A DNA stretch of 64,000 nucleotides from Cydia pomonella (GCF_033807575.1 NC_084703.1:11098001-11162000); one strand, 5' to 3'. Shown: positions 1-12,868, counted from the first letter of the stretch. Notes: generated from the letters alone by a model not told the origin. Numbers and translations are program-made.

Positions 1-83
1 AGTTCACTGTTTTTTATAAAGATTTTACATGATTCTTGGTATCTGGTAGAAAAGTAGCATAACGAAATTTTCCAACCACAGAA

Positions 84-190
84 TGGATGCTCCGAGAGAA
101 CACGCTCGACGCTGACGCCGACCACCATACGTTGGTTTTATTAACCATGCCGGTCGGCGTCAGAATCAAGCGTGCACCATCGGAGCGTAC
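84..190. repeat. Hairpin MITE (family A) in a peroxidasin intron
   Basis: Two arms around GCTCCGA...ACGCTGACGCCGACC and GGTCGGCGTC...TCGGAGC pair with each other across a loop of about 30 bp. A diverged relative lies at 51655-51785. It is noncoding and lies in the intron that ends at position 275. Confidence 0.7.
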
Positions 191-275
191 GTTTCGTGGC
201 CGAGGCTTTAAAAAGAATAAAATAAAACGATTAAAGTTGTAGGTGTATATTCTAGTACAACGTATGCCTTTTCAG

Positions 276-3200
276 AGATTCCCGTTTTCAAGATCAGGCC
301 TAAAAGTCAAGTGGTCAAAAAAAGAAACGTTCGAGTTAGGTTCGATTGCGTAGCTAAAGGAAATCCACCGCCTCATATCGCCTGGTACTTCAAAGGCACT
401 AGGCTTTTACTTGACCCTCGAACGGATTTAAAGCTGAACGGCTCGATTTTCATCGATGACGTGCAATACGTCGACGCTGGAGAATACACATGTGTAGCGG
501 AAAATATACTTGGCAAAGTGAATGCATCAGCTGAACTTCAAGTATTAGGTAACTGCTCTATTGCTTTTTATGTCTCCTTATATATCTGTATACTATAAAT
601 GTGACGTCTGTTTAGCAAATATTTATTTTTGTTGCAGTTTCCCCTTCATTTAGAAATGTACCAAAAGACATAACAGCTTCTGAAGGTGATAAGGTTGAAT
701 TCACTTGTTCGGCTCGAGGATCACCAAAACCTGTCATAAGCTGGTTCATGAACACCATGACACTACCAACAAGCGATAACTACGTCTTCACGAATGAAAA
801 TGAAAAGTTTACCATTCTCGAAGTGACAAAGGACGACGCCGGGATTTATCATTGCAGAGCGGAAAATTCCGAGGGCATTACAGAGATTTCCGCAGTTCTA
901 AATGTAGAAGAGTTTAAAGTTATACCGCCTCGCATAGTTCTTAAACCGGTCGACACTGATGCTTACAAAGGAACATCAGTTCAGTTACCGTGTGATGTTG
1001 AAAGTGACCCTCCTGCCTCCGTGGAATGGACCAAAGACGGGTCGTCAATTTTGTTGGAGGACCGAATTTCGATAACTTTGATCGGGAGTTTAATTATAAA
1101 TAATTTAACCCTAAGTGACACCGGCCGGTATGAATGCTTGGCATCTAATGAAAACGGTAAGGATACAGCATCTCTGTTTTTATCCGTAAAAGATCACACA
1201 CTTCCAGGAGAGCAATATGTAAACATAGCATTGACTGAAGCCACCAGAGACATAGATCAAGCTATCGCTAGAACAGTTAAAGAAATATTTCAGAACACCT
1301 CGGCAAAAAAAGATGTCCACGAACTTTTTAGGATAGCTCACTTCCCAAACGCACCCGCACGAGAACTAGCTCGTGCAGCTGAAATTTATGAACGTACTTT
1401 AGACAAAGTAAGAGATTTTATCCAAGATGGCTTAAACGTAACTTCGGTAGAACCATTTAATTATAATAATGTTCTTGGTCAGCAAAATTTGGACTTAATT
1501 GCACGGCTATCAGGCTGCACGGCACACCGGGAAAGTAAAGATTGTTCAGATATGTGCTTTCACAACAAATACCGCAGTATCGACGGCAGTTGCAATAATT
1601 TTGTCCATCCTATGTGGGGTTCATCTTTGACAGGTTTTCGACGAATACTTTTTCCTATATATGAGAATGGTTTCAGTCAACCAGTGGGTTGGAATAAAGG
1701 GGTGAAATATAACGGATTTGAACTACCAAGTGCTAGATCTGTATCTACCTCTATTATAACTACAACAGAGATATCTCAGGACATTGAGATTTCCCATATG
1801 GCTATGCAATGGGGCCAGTGGCTGGACCACGACTTGGATCACGCGCTACCGTCTGTAAGTTCACAAACATGGGACGGTGTAGACTGCAAAAAAACATGTG
1901 ATTATGCAGCACCATGTTTTCCCATTGATGTTCCAAATAATGATCCTCGTATCACTAATCGCCGGTGCATTGACTTTATTAGAACTAGTTCGGTATGTGG
2001 ATCGGGACTGACGTCCGTCTTATTTGGGAGCCTGCAGCCGAGAGAACAAATTAACCAACTTACTTCATTTATTGATGCTTCACAAGTATACGGATTCGAA
2101 AGTGCTGTTGCTACTGATCTTCGAGATTTGACTAATGAGAATGGATTATTGCGTGTTGGTGTTACATTCCCTGGAAGAAAGCCGCTATTACCTACCACAG
2201 GGATAAACGGTATGGACTGCAGACTAAACCTTGCAGAAAGCGACCGCGCTTGCTTCGTTGCGGGTGACATCAGAGCCAATGAACAAATTGGCTTGGCGGC
2301 TATGCATACTATCTGGATGCGGGAACACAATCGTCTCGCCTTGCAGTTGAAATCTTTGAACTCATTTTGGGACGGAGACAAAGTGTACCAGGAGGCAAGG
2401 AAAATAGTTGGAGCCGAAATACAAATGATAACTTACACACACTGGTTACCGATTATTCTTGGTAGAGAAGGTTACAAAAAGTTGGGAGATTATAATGGAT
2501 ATGATAACAACTTGAACCCTTCAATTTCAAACGTGTTCGCTACAGCGGCACTAAGATTTGGCCATTCCATGATTAATCCAATATTGCATCGTTACGATGA
2601 GGACTTCGAGCCCATTCCACAAGGGCATTTGCTGCTGAGAAATGCATTCTTTGCTCCCTGGAGACTTGTCGACGAAGGCGGAGTAGATCCCTTAATCCGA
2701 GGTATGTTCACAACACCGGCTAAATTGAAAACTTCTACTCAAAATCTAAACTCGGAACTAACTGAGAAGCTCTTTTATTCGGCCCACGCAGTTGCACTAG
2801 ACCTTGCTGCTATTAATATTCAAAGAGGACGTGATCACGCTATTCCTCCGTACACGAAATGGAGACAAGTTTGCAACATGACAGAAGTTAAAGATTTTGA
2901 TGACTTGTCTGTTGAAATATCTGATCAAAATGTACGAGACAAACTTAAGGAACTTTATGGATCTGTTCACAACATCGATGTCTGGGTAGGAGGAATTTTA
3001 GAAGATCAGGTAGGCGGAGGTAAAGTTGGCCCCCTTTTTAGCTGCCTTCTAATGGAGCAATTTAGGCGTTTGCGAGATGGAGATCGATTATGGTATGAGA
3101 ATCCAAATGTATTTAAACGTGAACAATTAGATCAAATAAAAAAAACAAGTCTAGCTCGCGTGTTGTGCGATAATGGTGACAATATTGATACGGTCGGTGA

Positions 3201-3489
3201 AAACGTATTTTTGATTCCTGAAGCACAAGATGGAATGGTATCCTGCGATGACCTGCCTTCAATAGATATTCGATTTTGGGCGGATTGCGAATCGTGTGGA
3301 GATTATAGAGAAAGTAATACTTTGTCGCGCTCGCGTAGGGCTACGGTGAACGAGACATTCCACGATGAGCGTATATTTGATTTAGAACAAGCAAATGAAG
3401 ACTTAAAAGAAACTGTGGCCGCTCTTTTGAACAGGATTGAACAGCTCGAGGAAATTGTACAGGAAAATAATAAAAACACTGACAATTAA
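276..3489 (+). CDS. Pxn: Peroxidasin, 3' portion (Ig domains + heme peroxidase)
   Basis: Two exons are visible: 276-548 (acceptor TTTTCAG before 276, donor GTAACT at 549) and 638-3489 (acceptor TTGCAG). They join in phase 1 across an 89-bp intron. The product is a secreted animal heme peroxidase; known peroxidasins form hypobromous acid and sulfilimine crosslinks in collagen IV. Three Ig domains are seen, each with a Cys pair and a core Trp, the first encoded by exon 276-548. The peroxidase domain follows from about 1520. It has the distal motif QWGQWLDHDLDH (heme-linking Asp 1825-1827, distal His 1828-1830), RANEQ with catalytic Arg 2272-2274 and Glu 2281-2283, proximal His in FGH at 2563-2565, and the QRGRDH motif. 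The tail holds a convertase-like RSRR (3328-3339) and a C-terminal coiled coil. No von Willebrand C domain precedes the stop. LRRs and any further Ig domain lie upstream of the window. AATAAA is at 3570-3575. Confidence 0.95.
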
Positions 3490-4160
3490 CACCTAATAAG
3501 ACTCGAAGAAATAACATATACAATTAACGTAATATATAAAAATGTATCTCTACATAATGAGTCATAAAAAATAAAAAAAATTAACGAGCGTGACCGATAA
3601 AACTAGTAAATTAGACACGCCAAAAGCACATTTTTGGTAACTACTGCGTCATAACCTTTAGATGAGTACCACAAGAGCAAACCGAGGCTAGAATTGAGAC
3701 AGTGCAATATTTTAACACTGTCTGATTTTTGTACTTCAGTTTCAAGTTGGTTTGTTACTTACTCACAAAGCTTTTCTAGCCAAATTACTTTTATCGGTCC
3801 CGCTCTTGTCATACTTGTACACAATGCATATTAAGAAAAACTAATATTAATCAATAGTCCACATTTGTAAAATAATATACCTTAAAAAAGACCTTTGGGG
3901 TAACTATAATAAATAAATAAACCAACCTATACTCCTGTTCGTAACTTGAGACTTTATAAAGGATTAATTTGGCTCGAAATCCTTTTTTGATACCGCGAGG
4001 TACTTTAACTTGAATTGAATAGGATTTATTATTAATTACCGATATTATTTACCTGTCACTAGTAGTATATAACGGTTTTGTAACTATTAACTTTAACAAT
4101 TTGTCGTAGCAATTGCTAAATATTGGTTAACACATTGTTACAAGTTTGAAATGATTCTAG
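3490..4160. other. Peroxidasin 3'UTR and intergenic DNA
   Basis: AT-rich sequence after the peroxidasin stop with poly(A) signals at 3570-3575 and in a run of AATAAA repeats near 3908-3918. I see no other gene. Confidence 0.6.
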
Positions 4161-4356
4161 GGTCCGTCTAGTCTACGTCAAGTCTGCAGCAACTTGGCAG
4201 CGATAAGTGGGGCAGCGTCACCATAAACGTAATATTTATTATTATGTTTACGGTGGCGGTACCACGTGTCGCTGCTAATTCGCTGCAGAAAGATTTCATG
4301 CCACGCGCCAAATACGGCGCTGCTATGAGATAGCGTGGTCGGAGTCTAGACGGATT
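4161..4356. repeat. Foldback MITE
   Basis: The ends TCCGTCTAG (4163) and CTAGACGGA (about 4346-4354) are inverted. Internal GC-rich arms around GGCAGCG...CGTAAACA and TGTTTACGGTGGCGG...CGCTGC also pair. Confidence 0.65.
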
Positions 4357-5711
4357 TGATTTTTATTTTTAATTACTTAAAGTTGCAATACGTTGCCTTC
4401 ATTTGCTTTCCATTTTAGCGGGTAAGTAGTCTAGTCTTTATCTGTAATAGTGTTTAAGATTGACCTTACAATAACTTACGCATGTGCTAATATTTACAGG
4501 TTATTTTATAAATCTTTATCTCTAATTATATCTTTTTACATGTTTGTTTCGTGGTCTTGGTAATATATGAGGATGACTCGGATTTTATCATCAGATAAGT
4601 ATTTATTCATAATTACGTCTAAAATTATACCTACCAGTTTTATATTTATATCAACTAACAGTTAAAATACAAAACAAAGGATAGGAGGGGTGGGAGAAAA
4701 ATTGGGGCAATGTATACTTATATAATATACTGTTTCTCTGTCCGCGAGCAAAATAAACTATGTTTATCTTACCCCACATGAGCTTGTCTTGAAGTTAAGT
4801 AGACTAAGAGAGAAAGTAATATTTGTATTTATTTCTGTTTCTTTTTGAAATATAATTTTTCGATAAAATATTAGTCATCCGATCATTTATAGATAGGTAA
4901 GTCTTCTTCGAATGTATGGTCTAATATCCAGCTTTAACAAAACTGTATTAGGTACTTAATAACTGGATTATTATATACAATAATAACATATTATAGTAAT
5001 ATATGTAAATTTGTATAAAAAATGAAATGGTAACACGGAATGACCACGATTACTAGCAATGGATAATACCTAAAGTGGTTACCAAACAAAAAATAAAATC
5101 TAGATTTATGTCAAGTTGAGACAAAAAATTGAGTCGAGAAAAGTTGTTGGCGAAACAACTAGAGAAAAGTTGTTGGTGTTGGATTTGTTTTACTGGAGGG
5201 GTCAACTAACTTCTGTAGAGAAGTACCACAGTAGAAACCAGCAGTTTTAGGAATGTCGTAAAGCTAGAAAAGTTGATTTGACTAGTCTAATTCTAAACTG
5301 GTCTAATCTAAGTGTTAATTGTTTTGGTGCCTTGAAGGGACGCAATTGCTGGTCCAAAGCACCGCATGAGACTCCCTCGAGCCTCGGTTTGCCATCCCAT
5401 GGTTTAGCGTGAACTGAGAAGCACTAAGACTGCGTAGTGGAAACTGGTTGCAATACTAAAAGCGATGCATCACGTTGTGGCAATAAAAAAACTTTGGTGG
5501 GCCTACATTTCATATAATGTAACATACATTAACTGTCCAGGCGGCGCCACAGTCGTGCACGTATCACAAACATCTTGTCATGTAGGAGTTTTTTTTCGAG
5601 TTAGGATATGAGAAATAGTAAGTAATTTGTTAATTAAACAAAAAACTCGTCTTGTTGATGTTCAACATTAGAATTAAAAAAAAACAGCATTCAAGAACTT
5701 CAGTAGGTATC
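4357..5711. other. Intergenic, no gene seen
   Basis: AT-rich DNA. The only structure noted is a short direct repeat GAGAAAAGTTGTTGG at 5136 and 5162, and a moderately GC-rich stretch at 5325-5460 that I cannot assign. Confidence 0.5.
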
Positions 5712-5838
5712 TAAAGGGGCCCAATGATTAACAGTCCACCGGACGGTATCGGCCTGTCAGTTGTTCGGACCTGTCAACTTTTGGTTCTAACTGACAGGCC
5801 GATACCGTCCGGCGGATGGTTAATCAGTGGGCCCTTTA
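5712..5838. repeat. Hairpin MITE with 38-40 bp arms
   Basis: The arms TAAAGGGGCCC...GGACGGTATCGGCCTGTCAG and CTGACAGGCCGATACCGTCC...GGGCCCTTTA are near-perfect inverted repeats around a loop of about 25 bp. Noncoding. Confidence 0.85.
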
Positions 5839-6047
5839 CCTATTAAATCATAACATATATCTGGTACTGACTGTGTACTACATACGTAAATAACGTCTTT
5901 CAGGTTAATAATTTTGTCCTGATTTTTCTCTTTGACGTTAGAATGCCACTGAGAGCCGAATTATCATGTAGTAATTTTTTTTCTGTAACTGTGTTCTTGT
6001 TATCTCTTCTGTCTTGTGTACGTATTTAGGTAATCTTTACATGTAGG

Positions 6048-6222
6048 TACAGTACAAAAGTATCTGCTATCCCGGATAACTTTTCCACATACCTATAGAC
6101 AGGTCTCTAAAATTCACGTTCAAAAGTATCTTTTATAGTCTCAATTGTTCTACATATAAATACATCACTTTTTGTTAGGCTGTTACAGATTAGTAGATAT
6201 TACTTTTGACCCTGACTGTACA
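6048..6222. repeat. MITE family B, copy 1 (TACAGT...GACTGTA ends)
   Basis: It shares long stretches such as ACATCACTTTTTGTTAGGCT (copy 2: GTTAAGCT) and CTGTTACAGA with 43081-43273, in the same orientation, and ends CTGACTGTAC in both. The rest of 5839-7020 shows no gene. Confidence 0.7.
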
Positions 6223-7039
6223 TGTAATAACCCTGCGATAAATATAGCACATCCGAATTTCGGCTTCGTAGAGCGTTGTCTTTTTCTCTCTCTTTGTCTC
6301 CAATAGTCTATTTCTAAAGACCGAATAGACCGACGTGCAATATTTAACGCCGCGGGTACTGTGCGTCCGCACTAAGTCAAAAATAAATAAATAAAAACAT
6401 ATTTTTATAATCGTCTCTTCTAAATTCTAAATTGTCCATTTCATCATTAGTACGATTACATTACAAGATATGTGTATTGCATGGACGTGTTTCTATTTAT
6501 TAGTAAATGTAACAACTAACAACCATTTACCTAGAATAAGAAATCTATAGTAAGGTCAATGCAGATACAAATCCGTCTGTGGGAAATTCCATAAGTAGCC
6601 GAACGAGTATTTATAATTACAGTTAACTTCATCGATAGTCGCTATTGCTTCTAGTTCCAGCTTCCAGCAGTCAAAATAAGACTCGTCTGTCTTTGACGTT
6701 TGAAACAACCCGCAGACGATTTAGCCGCACTGACCTTGCCTATATTTTAATTCCTAAATATTATCTGAAAATTCAAAGAATAAAATATACAATAAATAAC
6801 TATTTTCGTTTAGTACTTACTTACAAACGGTCTCAACGATGAATGATGATGAATAATAGGGCATTAAAATGTTTTAATAATTCAGTACTTAAGTTAAGTA
6901 CTTTTAAAGTACGCAGTAGATATGCCAATAATAAAACATATGACGCAACACCTACGTTGGGCATTGAGGATTTAACAACTGGGCTATAACCGCGTAAATC
7001 GAAGTTCGTCAATTGCGGGCATTTTTCTCTGTCACTCTA

Positions 7040-9716
7040 ATTAGACAACTATATATTTTTTTTAGTTTTTAGATTCTGTTATTTTAGAAGTTAGAGGGGG
7101 GAGGGGACACACATTTTATCACTTTGGAAGTGTCTCTCGCGCAAACTATTCAGTTTAGAAAAAAATGATATTAGAAACCTCGATATCATTTTTGAAGACC
7201 TATCCATAGATACCCCACACGTATGGGTTTGATGAAAAAGTTTTTTTTTAATTTTATGACGTGTTAAAAAAAACTACTTACTAAGTAGATCTCGTTCAAA
7301 CCAATTTTCGGTGGAAAGGGTGTAGCAGGATAGCCTAGGAAAAATTGCCCCCAGCGATTTTGGGCCGAAACTGTAATCAAACGATTCCTTTTGGGAAGGT
7401 TATACTCTGCACAAAGTTTCATCCCTCTGTTACCCCCTGGGGGTGAAAAACACCCGACTAATCCCAAAACTGTTTTAATTATTTTTTCGTAAACTATGAA
7501 AGTGACGAATTTCAAATTTTGTACAAATATTAATAAGACTAAAATCTATGTGCTAAAAAAATATTAACCCCCTAACAATTTAAACTCTTGTAAAAAAAAC
7601 AAAAATAAAAAAAGAATCGCCCTGTATATCAAGTTTGGCTCATGGTACACACACCATTTTTTTTTTCAAAAATGAACCAGTTTATATTCTACATGATACA
7701 AAAGTTTCATGGACCTACTCCAGAAGGAACATTTCGAAATTAATATATATTGGCTCTTTGGTGCGTACTATTCATTGAACTCCCACTAAGAGCCTTGCAT
7801 TATTAATAAACAATGGCTTGCGATCGGACCGCTGCTCGTGCCCGATTTGAAAAAGGTGGGGATAAAGAAGTATGAATCAAACTCATTTGTATTTATAAAA
7901 ACATTTTTAGGGTTCCGTAGTCAACTAGGAACCCTTATAGTTTCGCCATGTCCGTCTGCCTGTCTGTCTGTCTGTCAGTCCGAGGCTTTGCTCCGTGGTC
8001 GTTAGTGCTAGAAAGCTGAAATTTGGCATGGATATATAAATCAATAAAACCGACAAAGTCGTACAATAAAATCTAAAAATTTAATTTTTTTGAGGGTACC
8101 TCCCCTACACGTAAAGTGGGGGTGAATTTTTGTTTTTTGCTTCAATCCTACAGTGTGGGGTATCGTTGGAAAGGTATTTCAAAACTAATAGGGGTCTTCA
8201 ACAAACATTTTTTGATAAAGTAAATATATTCGGAGATGATGTGTCCCCCCCCCTCTAACTTTTGAACCATAGGTCCAAAAAAAAATGAAAAAAATCGTGG
8301 AAGTAGAGCTTAAGAAAGACATTAAATGAAAACTATAGCGGACATGATCAGTTTAGCTGTTTTTGAGTTATCGCAAAAAGTTTCCCCTTCATAGTAAAAA
8401 GACTTACTTTAATTAGGTACTGATTATGCAAAAAAACATGTAGCGGAGATTTACTCTCAGGGGGATGTAATAATAACCTCGCTACATGGATCTACACATA
8501 TACGAAGCACAACATAATATAGCTACTGCACCGACCATGAATTAACACTCGATGGGCGCACAATTCCATCTCCTCTCAATCTCGTATCTCTTTGTTATGA
8601 ATGTAACCTCAACACTCTCGGGGAAAATTAGAAGGGCCCCAAGTCCCGTGGCTATTATCGGTGGATGCACGGCACAACTGAATCTCCACAAGAGAACTCA
8701 TCGTGCATCCCGCAGACTTGTATACTCTCCTCACGCGATGAGTACTGAGGTGGGGACCATGTGGTCCCCGACGAGCCTCCACAACAACCCCTACAGCTCT
8801 TAGTGGGAGTTCAATGAATAGTACGCACCAAAGAGCCAATATATATTAATTTCGAAATGTTCCTTCTGGAGTAGGTCCATGAAACTTTTGTATCATGTAG
8901 AATATAAACTGGTTCATTTTTGAAAAAAAAAATGGTGTGTGTACCATGAGCCAAACTTGATATACAGGGTGATTCTTTTTTTATTTTTGTTTTTTTTACA
9001 AGAATTTAAATGGTTAGGGGGTTAATATTTTTTTAACACATAGCTTTTAGTCTTATTAATATTTGTACGAAATTTGAAATTCGTCACTTTCATAGTTTAG
9101 GAAAAAATAATTAAAACAGTTTTGGGGTTAATCGGGTGTTTTTCACCCCCAGGGGGTAACAGAGGGATGAAACTTTGTGCAGAGTATAACCTCCACAAAA
9201 TGCATCGTTTGATTACAGTTTCGGCCCAAAATCGCTGGGGGCAATTTTTCCTAGGCTATCCTGCTACACCCTTTGCATGGTAATGTACATCATATATATT
9301 TTTTTTAGTTTTATCATTCTCTTGTTTTAGAAGTTACAGGGGGGGGGGACACATTTTACCACTTTGGAAATGTCTCTCGCGCAAACTATTCAGTTTAGAA
9401 AAAAATGATATTAGAAACCTCAATATCATTTTTGAAGACCTATTCATAGATACCCCACACGTATGGGTGTGATGAAAAAAAATAATTGAGTTTCAGTTCT
9501 AAGTATGGGGAACCCCCAAAATTTATTGTTTTTTTTTTCTATTTTTGAGTAAAAATCTTAATGCGGTTCATAGAATACATCTACTTACCAAGTTTGAACA
9601 GTATAGTTCTTATAGTTTCGGAAAAAAGTGGCTGTGACATAAACGGACAGACAGACGGACATGACGAATCTATAAGGGTTCCGTTTTTTGCCATTTGGCT
9701 ACGGAACCCTAAAAAT
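7040..9716. repeat. Dispersed lepidopteran repeat, duplicated and interrupted by a foldback element
   Basis: Repeat sequence occupies 7040-7314 and 9275-9716, ending ATTTGGCTACGGAACCCTAA. A block of about 200 bp around TTTAGAAAAAAATGATATTA occurs on both sides (about 7075-7255 and 9330-9480), so two partial copies were present. The related copy at 57995-58440 runs uninterrupted through the point where the foldback element 7315-9274 lies. Confidence 0.75.
7315..9274. mobile_element. Foldback element, 479-bp terminal inverted repeats
   Basis: The left arm 7315-7793 and right arm 8796-9274 are inverted copies (ends AAAGGGTGTAGCAGGATAGC and GCTATCCTGCTACACCCTTT) with few mismatches. Interior 7794-8795 carries a further dispersed-repeat copy (about 7902-8431, beginning AGGGTTCCGTAG, with GTCTG runs) and unassigned sequence. 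No transposase reading frame is seen, so it is non-autonomous. Small open frames in the arms and interior do not look like proteins. Confidence 0.8.
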
Positions 9717-10444
9717 AGCTGTGTCAGATAAACTCCAGTCCATACAATACATATGACGATTGGCCGAAGTTTTCGACAGAGGGGTAAGCTCTTAGAGGCG
9801 ACCCCAGTTGTTAAAACCTCCAAGACGTTGGGTGCTGGTATCACAGTAAGTAACAAATGCATATAGCATTGTTTTAAAAAGGTTTTTAGTAAAAGTGTTT
9901 CTCTTGTACGTAGTTGTGTACAATCCTAATTCCAACACGTCCATTTTTCATGAAATGTCTGTTGACTTAAATAGATGTTTAATAAATGTTATTGTTGTGC
10001 TTCCCTTCAACTGTAACTAGGTGTAATATTAAACATTTTATAAATCTAAGTGTTGTGATACTGTATTACATGTTACTTGTCTATAGCAAAATGTTAACAA
10101 AAATGCGGCAAAAAATAGCAGCCACTAAAATATTACACTACCTTCTCTACTTATTTTTTTATTAGCATATGGGAGTATCCCACTGGTGGGCAAAGGCCTC
10201 CCCTCTTTCCCGCCATTTGGTTCTAAAATGCACACACACATTTTCTACTTGTATTAATTATAAAACAGCAGATTATTTGTTAAGAAATATTGAATGTACA
10301 TTTTTGTTTACTTGTCAATATTTCACAAGTAAAAAAAAAAAAAGGTGGTAGCGACTCGACTAGGGGTAGTTCAAGCCGAAGACTTTGTGGGTCTTCTAAA
10401 AATATAGTCAAGGAAACAAGGAATACCTATATGATCTATGTACT
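9717..10444. other. Intergenic with a LINE-derived fragment
   Basis: No gene is visible. Near 10165-10225 the segment CCACTGGTGGGCAAAGGCCT resembles the common lepidopteran LINE/SINE tail that reads about a 'gggcaaaggcct' end. A related fragment lies at about 38445-38520. Confidence 0.45.
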
Positions 10445-10653
10445 ATAGGGACCGTGCGCTTTGGAGGGTCTGCCATCTTGTGGTCTGAATCGGAACCATA
10501 AACAGGCACATTTACACGTCAAGTGTTTTCTTGTGCATAGTAGGCTCTGCCATCTTGTGGGCTACATCGGAACCAAAAACATCACATTTACGCCTCGCGC
10601 CAAAAATCTGACGGCTCCTGTGCTGCCTCCTATAGTTCATGCACGCTCCCTAT
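10445..10653 (+). repeat. MITE family C, copy 1 (about 209 bp)
   Basis: The ends TATAGGGACCGTGC and GCACGCTCCCTAT are imperfect terminal inverted repeats. A second copy of near-identical length lies inverted at 53441-53649. Internal motif GCCATCTTGTGG appears twice. The open frames inside both copies are repeat-derived, not genes. Confidence 0.75.
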
Positions 10654-10658
10654 TTCGT

Positions 10659-11010
10659 ACCTACCTTGTCACAGTGACAATCAGTATGAAAGCCATTACG
10701 TATGGAAGGTAGAGGCAAGGAACAGAATCTCCTTAGGTAGAACTGTTGCAAAAGTGTCCAGCTATTTGCTATAAATAATAGTTCCAAATCTCTCCAGAGT
10801 AGCGCTAGAGTAGCTAAGAACCTAGGCGTTATTGACGGAGTGAAGTGCGCTGTCTATGATTAGATTTGTTTGTCAAGTATTCTAGGTATTGTAGCGCCAC
10901 CTATTTATGGTTTTTTGTCGGACACTTTTTGGTATATGGAGATTCTGTTTCTTGCCTCTACCTTCCATACCATTACGGTTATCATACTATTGTCACTGTG
11001 GCAAGGTATG
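10659..11010. repeat. Outer hairpin MITE, split by a nested element
   Basis: CCTTGTCACAGTGACAATCA (10664 onward) pairs with TATTGTCACTGTGGCAAGG (10989-11007). The centre is interrupted by the insertion at 10701-10969. Confidence 0.7.
10701..10969. mobile_element. hAT-like MITE with 8-bp target duplication
   Basis: The terminal inverted repeats TATGGAAGGTAGAGGCAAG and CTTGCCTCTACCTTCCATA extend to GAGATTCTG. The element is flanked by identical CCATTACG at 10693-10700 and 10970-10977, the 8-bp duplication length of hAT-type elements. It has no coding capacity. Confidence 0.8.
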
Positions 11011-12868
11011 GTTTTGTGCAGAAATTTAATTCCTTGATTCTACCTATAGTATTATTCATCGACCAACACGGAAAAATTTGGAAAAATCTATTGTCAAAAC
11101 TTATAAAATGTGGAATAAAAATGTATGTACTTGATTCTTTTCGTAAGATGAGTACATCGTTCAGGCCTTAAACACTGCAAGGATATCATTGATTCCATTG
11201 CACGATTGAATTAAGTAAGTTTTACTTAGATGACAATTTAATTCCGTTACGCCAAATTCCAGTTTACTAGTTCAAAGTGTTCAAACATTTCGGGAGGCAA
11301 GTGTGAGCACATCTAATGACTTATATTTTTCAGAAGATATAAACGAATTGTATAGGAACTTATTCAAGAATTTAATAATGTTATATTATAAAATAACATT
11401 TATTGGAAATTGTATTAGGATTGAAATATTCGGGTTATTCCCACCCGTCACCAACAAAGTTACGGTTAAAACTGGTACGTAGCAGTTCGATTTTTTCTCT
11501 AACACCGGGAAAAAGACAAAAAAATCATATACTATGAAAAATAATTATCAGTAATTACCACCCAATTATGTATTTTTAATGTTCAATATGAATAATGGTA
11601 TGTTATGTATCTTTATTAAGGAGGGGGTATTTTTTTGTTTAAAAACGTCGACAGGTTGGTATAAAGGCAAATAGGTATATTAGAATATTTTAGTGGTAAC
11701 TACTGGGAATTAAATATCCCACCTTTTTGACCTTTTACGTACGGTAAGTATTGAGAAAAACAATCTTTGCTGTTGCCCGTGGTAACGATTTGGCGGTTGC
11801 ATCTGGGAATAACGCAAATATTCTAGTATGATGAGGATGGTGGTAAATTAATGCATTGCATATAGCAATGCCTGTCCGGTGTTATGAGACTACCAACAAA
11901 TGAAGGGATCAATTTCGTAGAGTAGGAATTACGGAATATAAGTCATAATTAAATTTTAAGGGGTTGAAACCCTAGCAGTAGGTCCTACCTACTTAAAAAT
12001 ATATGTATGTTTTTTTTAAAGATTTACACTACGAAGCCCTTTACACTCCTATTTTTTTTTACATCATTATATATTGATGCTATGAAATATTACTATTTAA
12101 ATTTTAGATGACTAAGTATGTCAATACATTTATACCTACTATAAGTATTTAATACGTTCGAATCCACCGTAAGAATGACAATAACACATTATATCTCGGA
12201 ATTACCCTTAGTTTAAATAATATAAAAATTGGGTTGTGTGGGATGAGGTGGTCGTAGTCGTACAGTTAGCAATAAATAAAGAATAAAATTTCTATGATAA
12301 CAAAGATGTGTTACGATACATTTTGCCACTTTGATAGTCACTATCTATTCGGTGCTGACTGTACTTACGATAATTCACGCGGGAAAACGTGTATCATTAA
12401 TTATGTATTAGTCAAAATGGGGACAGGGAATTTGTTTGTGTGTTTGGTAAGATTTTACTATTTTTATCTAAATCTACATTAACTTACCAACTTACTATTT
12501 GATGTGTATTTCCATCCATTGTATTAGGTGTTTGTGTATTTGCTGTTCAATTTAACTGTTCAATAAATATCATGAATGTCATGTTTGTGTTTTATTTTAA
12601 TCACCGTGTGATGAAATAAATTAGACGATTGGCCTAAGACTCCACGTTTGACCAGTATATCTTGAAGTTAAGTCTTAACAAACTAGGAATTGATAAGTTA
12701 ATCCATTAAATAACATCCAAAATATTGAAATTTTTGAATTTTATTCAATCTATAATTATTTTTACTATCAAGGAGAATTGAACTCAACACCTTTCGAGTT
12801 TTGTGTCAATTTAAGGGTTAATAGGTCAAATATATATATTTTTAATTTTTAATTCTTATCACACTTTT
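11011..12868. other. Intergenic; possible TIR element 11434-11813
   Basis: GGGTTATTCCCACC near 11433 and ATCTGGGAATAAC near 11813 are short inverted ends around about 380 bp with internal pairs such as TGGGAATTAAATATCCCA. The remainder is AT-rich with no recognisable gene. Confidence 0.35.

Noticed and set aside
311..598. Stand-alone 95-aa Ig protein
   Set aside because: Sequence upstream to 276 is in frame with an acceptor, and the end at 598 reads into an intron past a donor at 549. It is an internal peroxidasin exon.
1902..2381. 159-aa open frame antisense to peroxidasin
   Set aside because: It lies wholly within the conserved heme peroxidase coding exon on the opposite strand and shows no domain; a shadow of the real gene.
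8552..8803. 83-aa protein inside the foldback element
   Set aside because: No similarity to a transposase or any domain, and an open frame of similar size exists on the other strand.
10461..10712. 83-aa protein, also found at 53427-53633
   Set aside because: The similarity between the two frames is explained by two copies of one MITE with inverted ends, not by a conserved gene.
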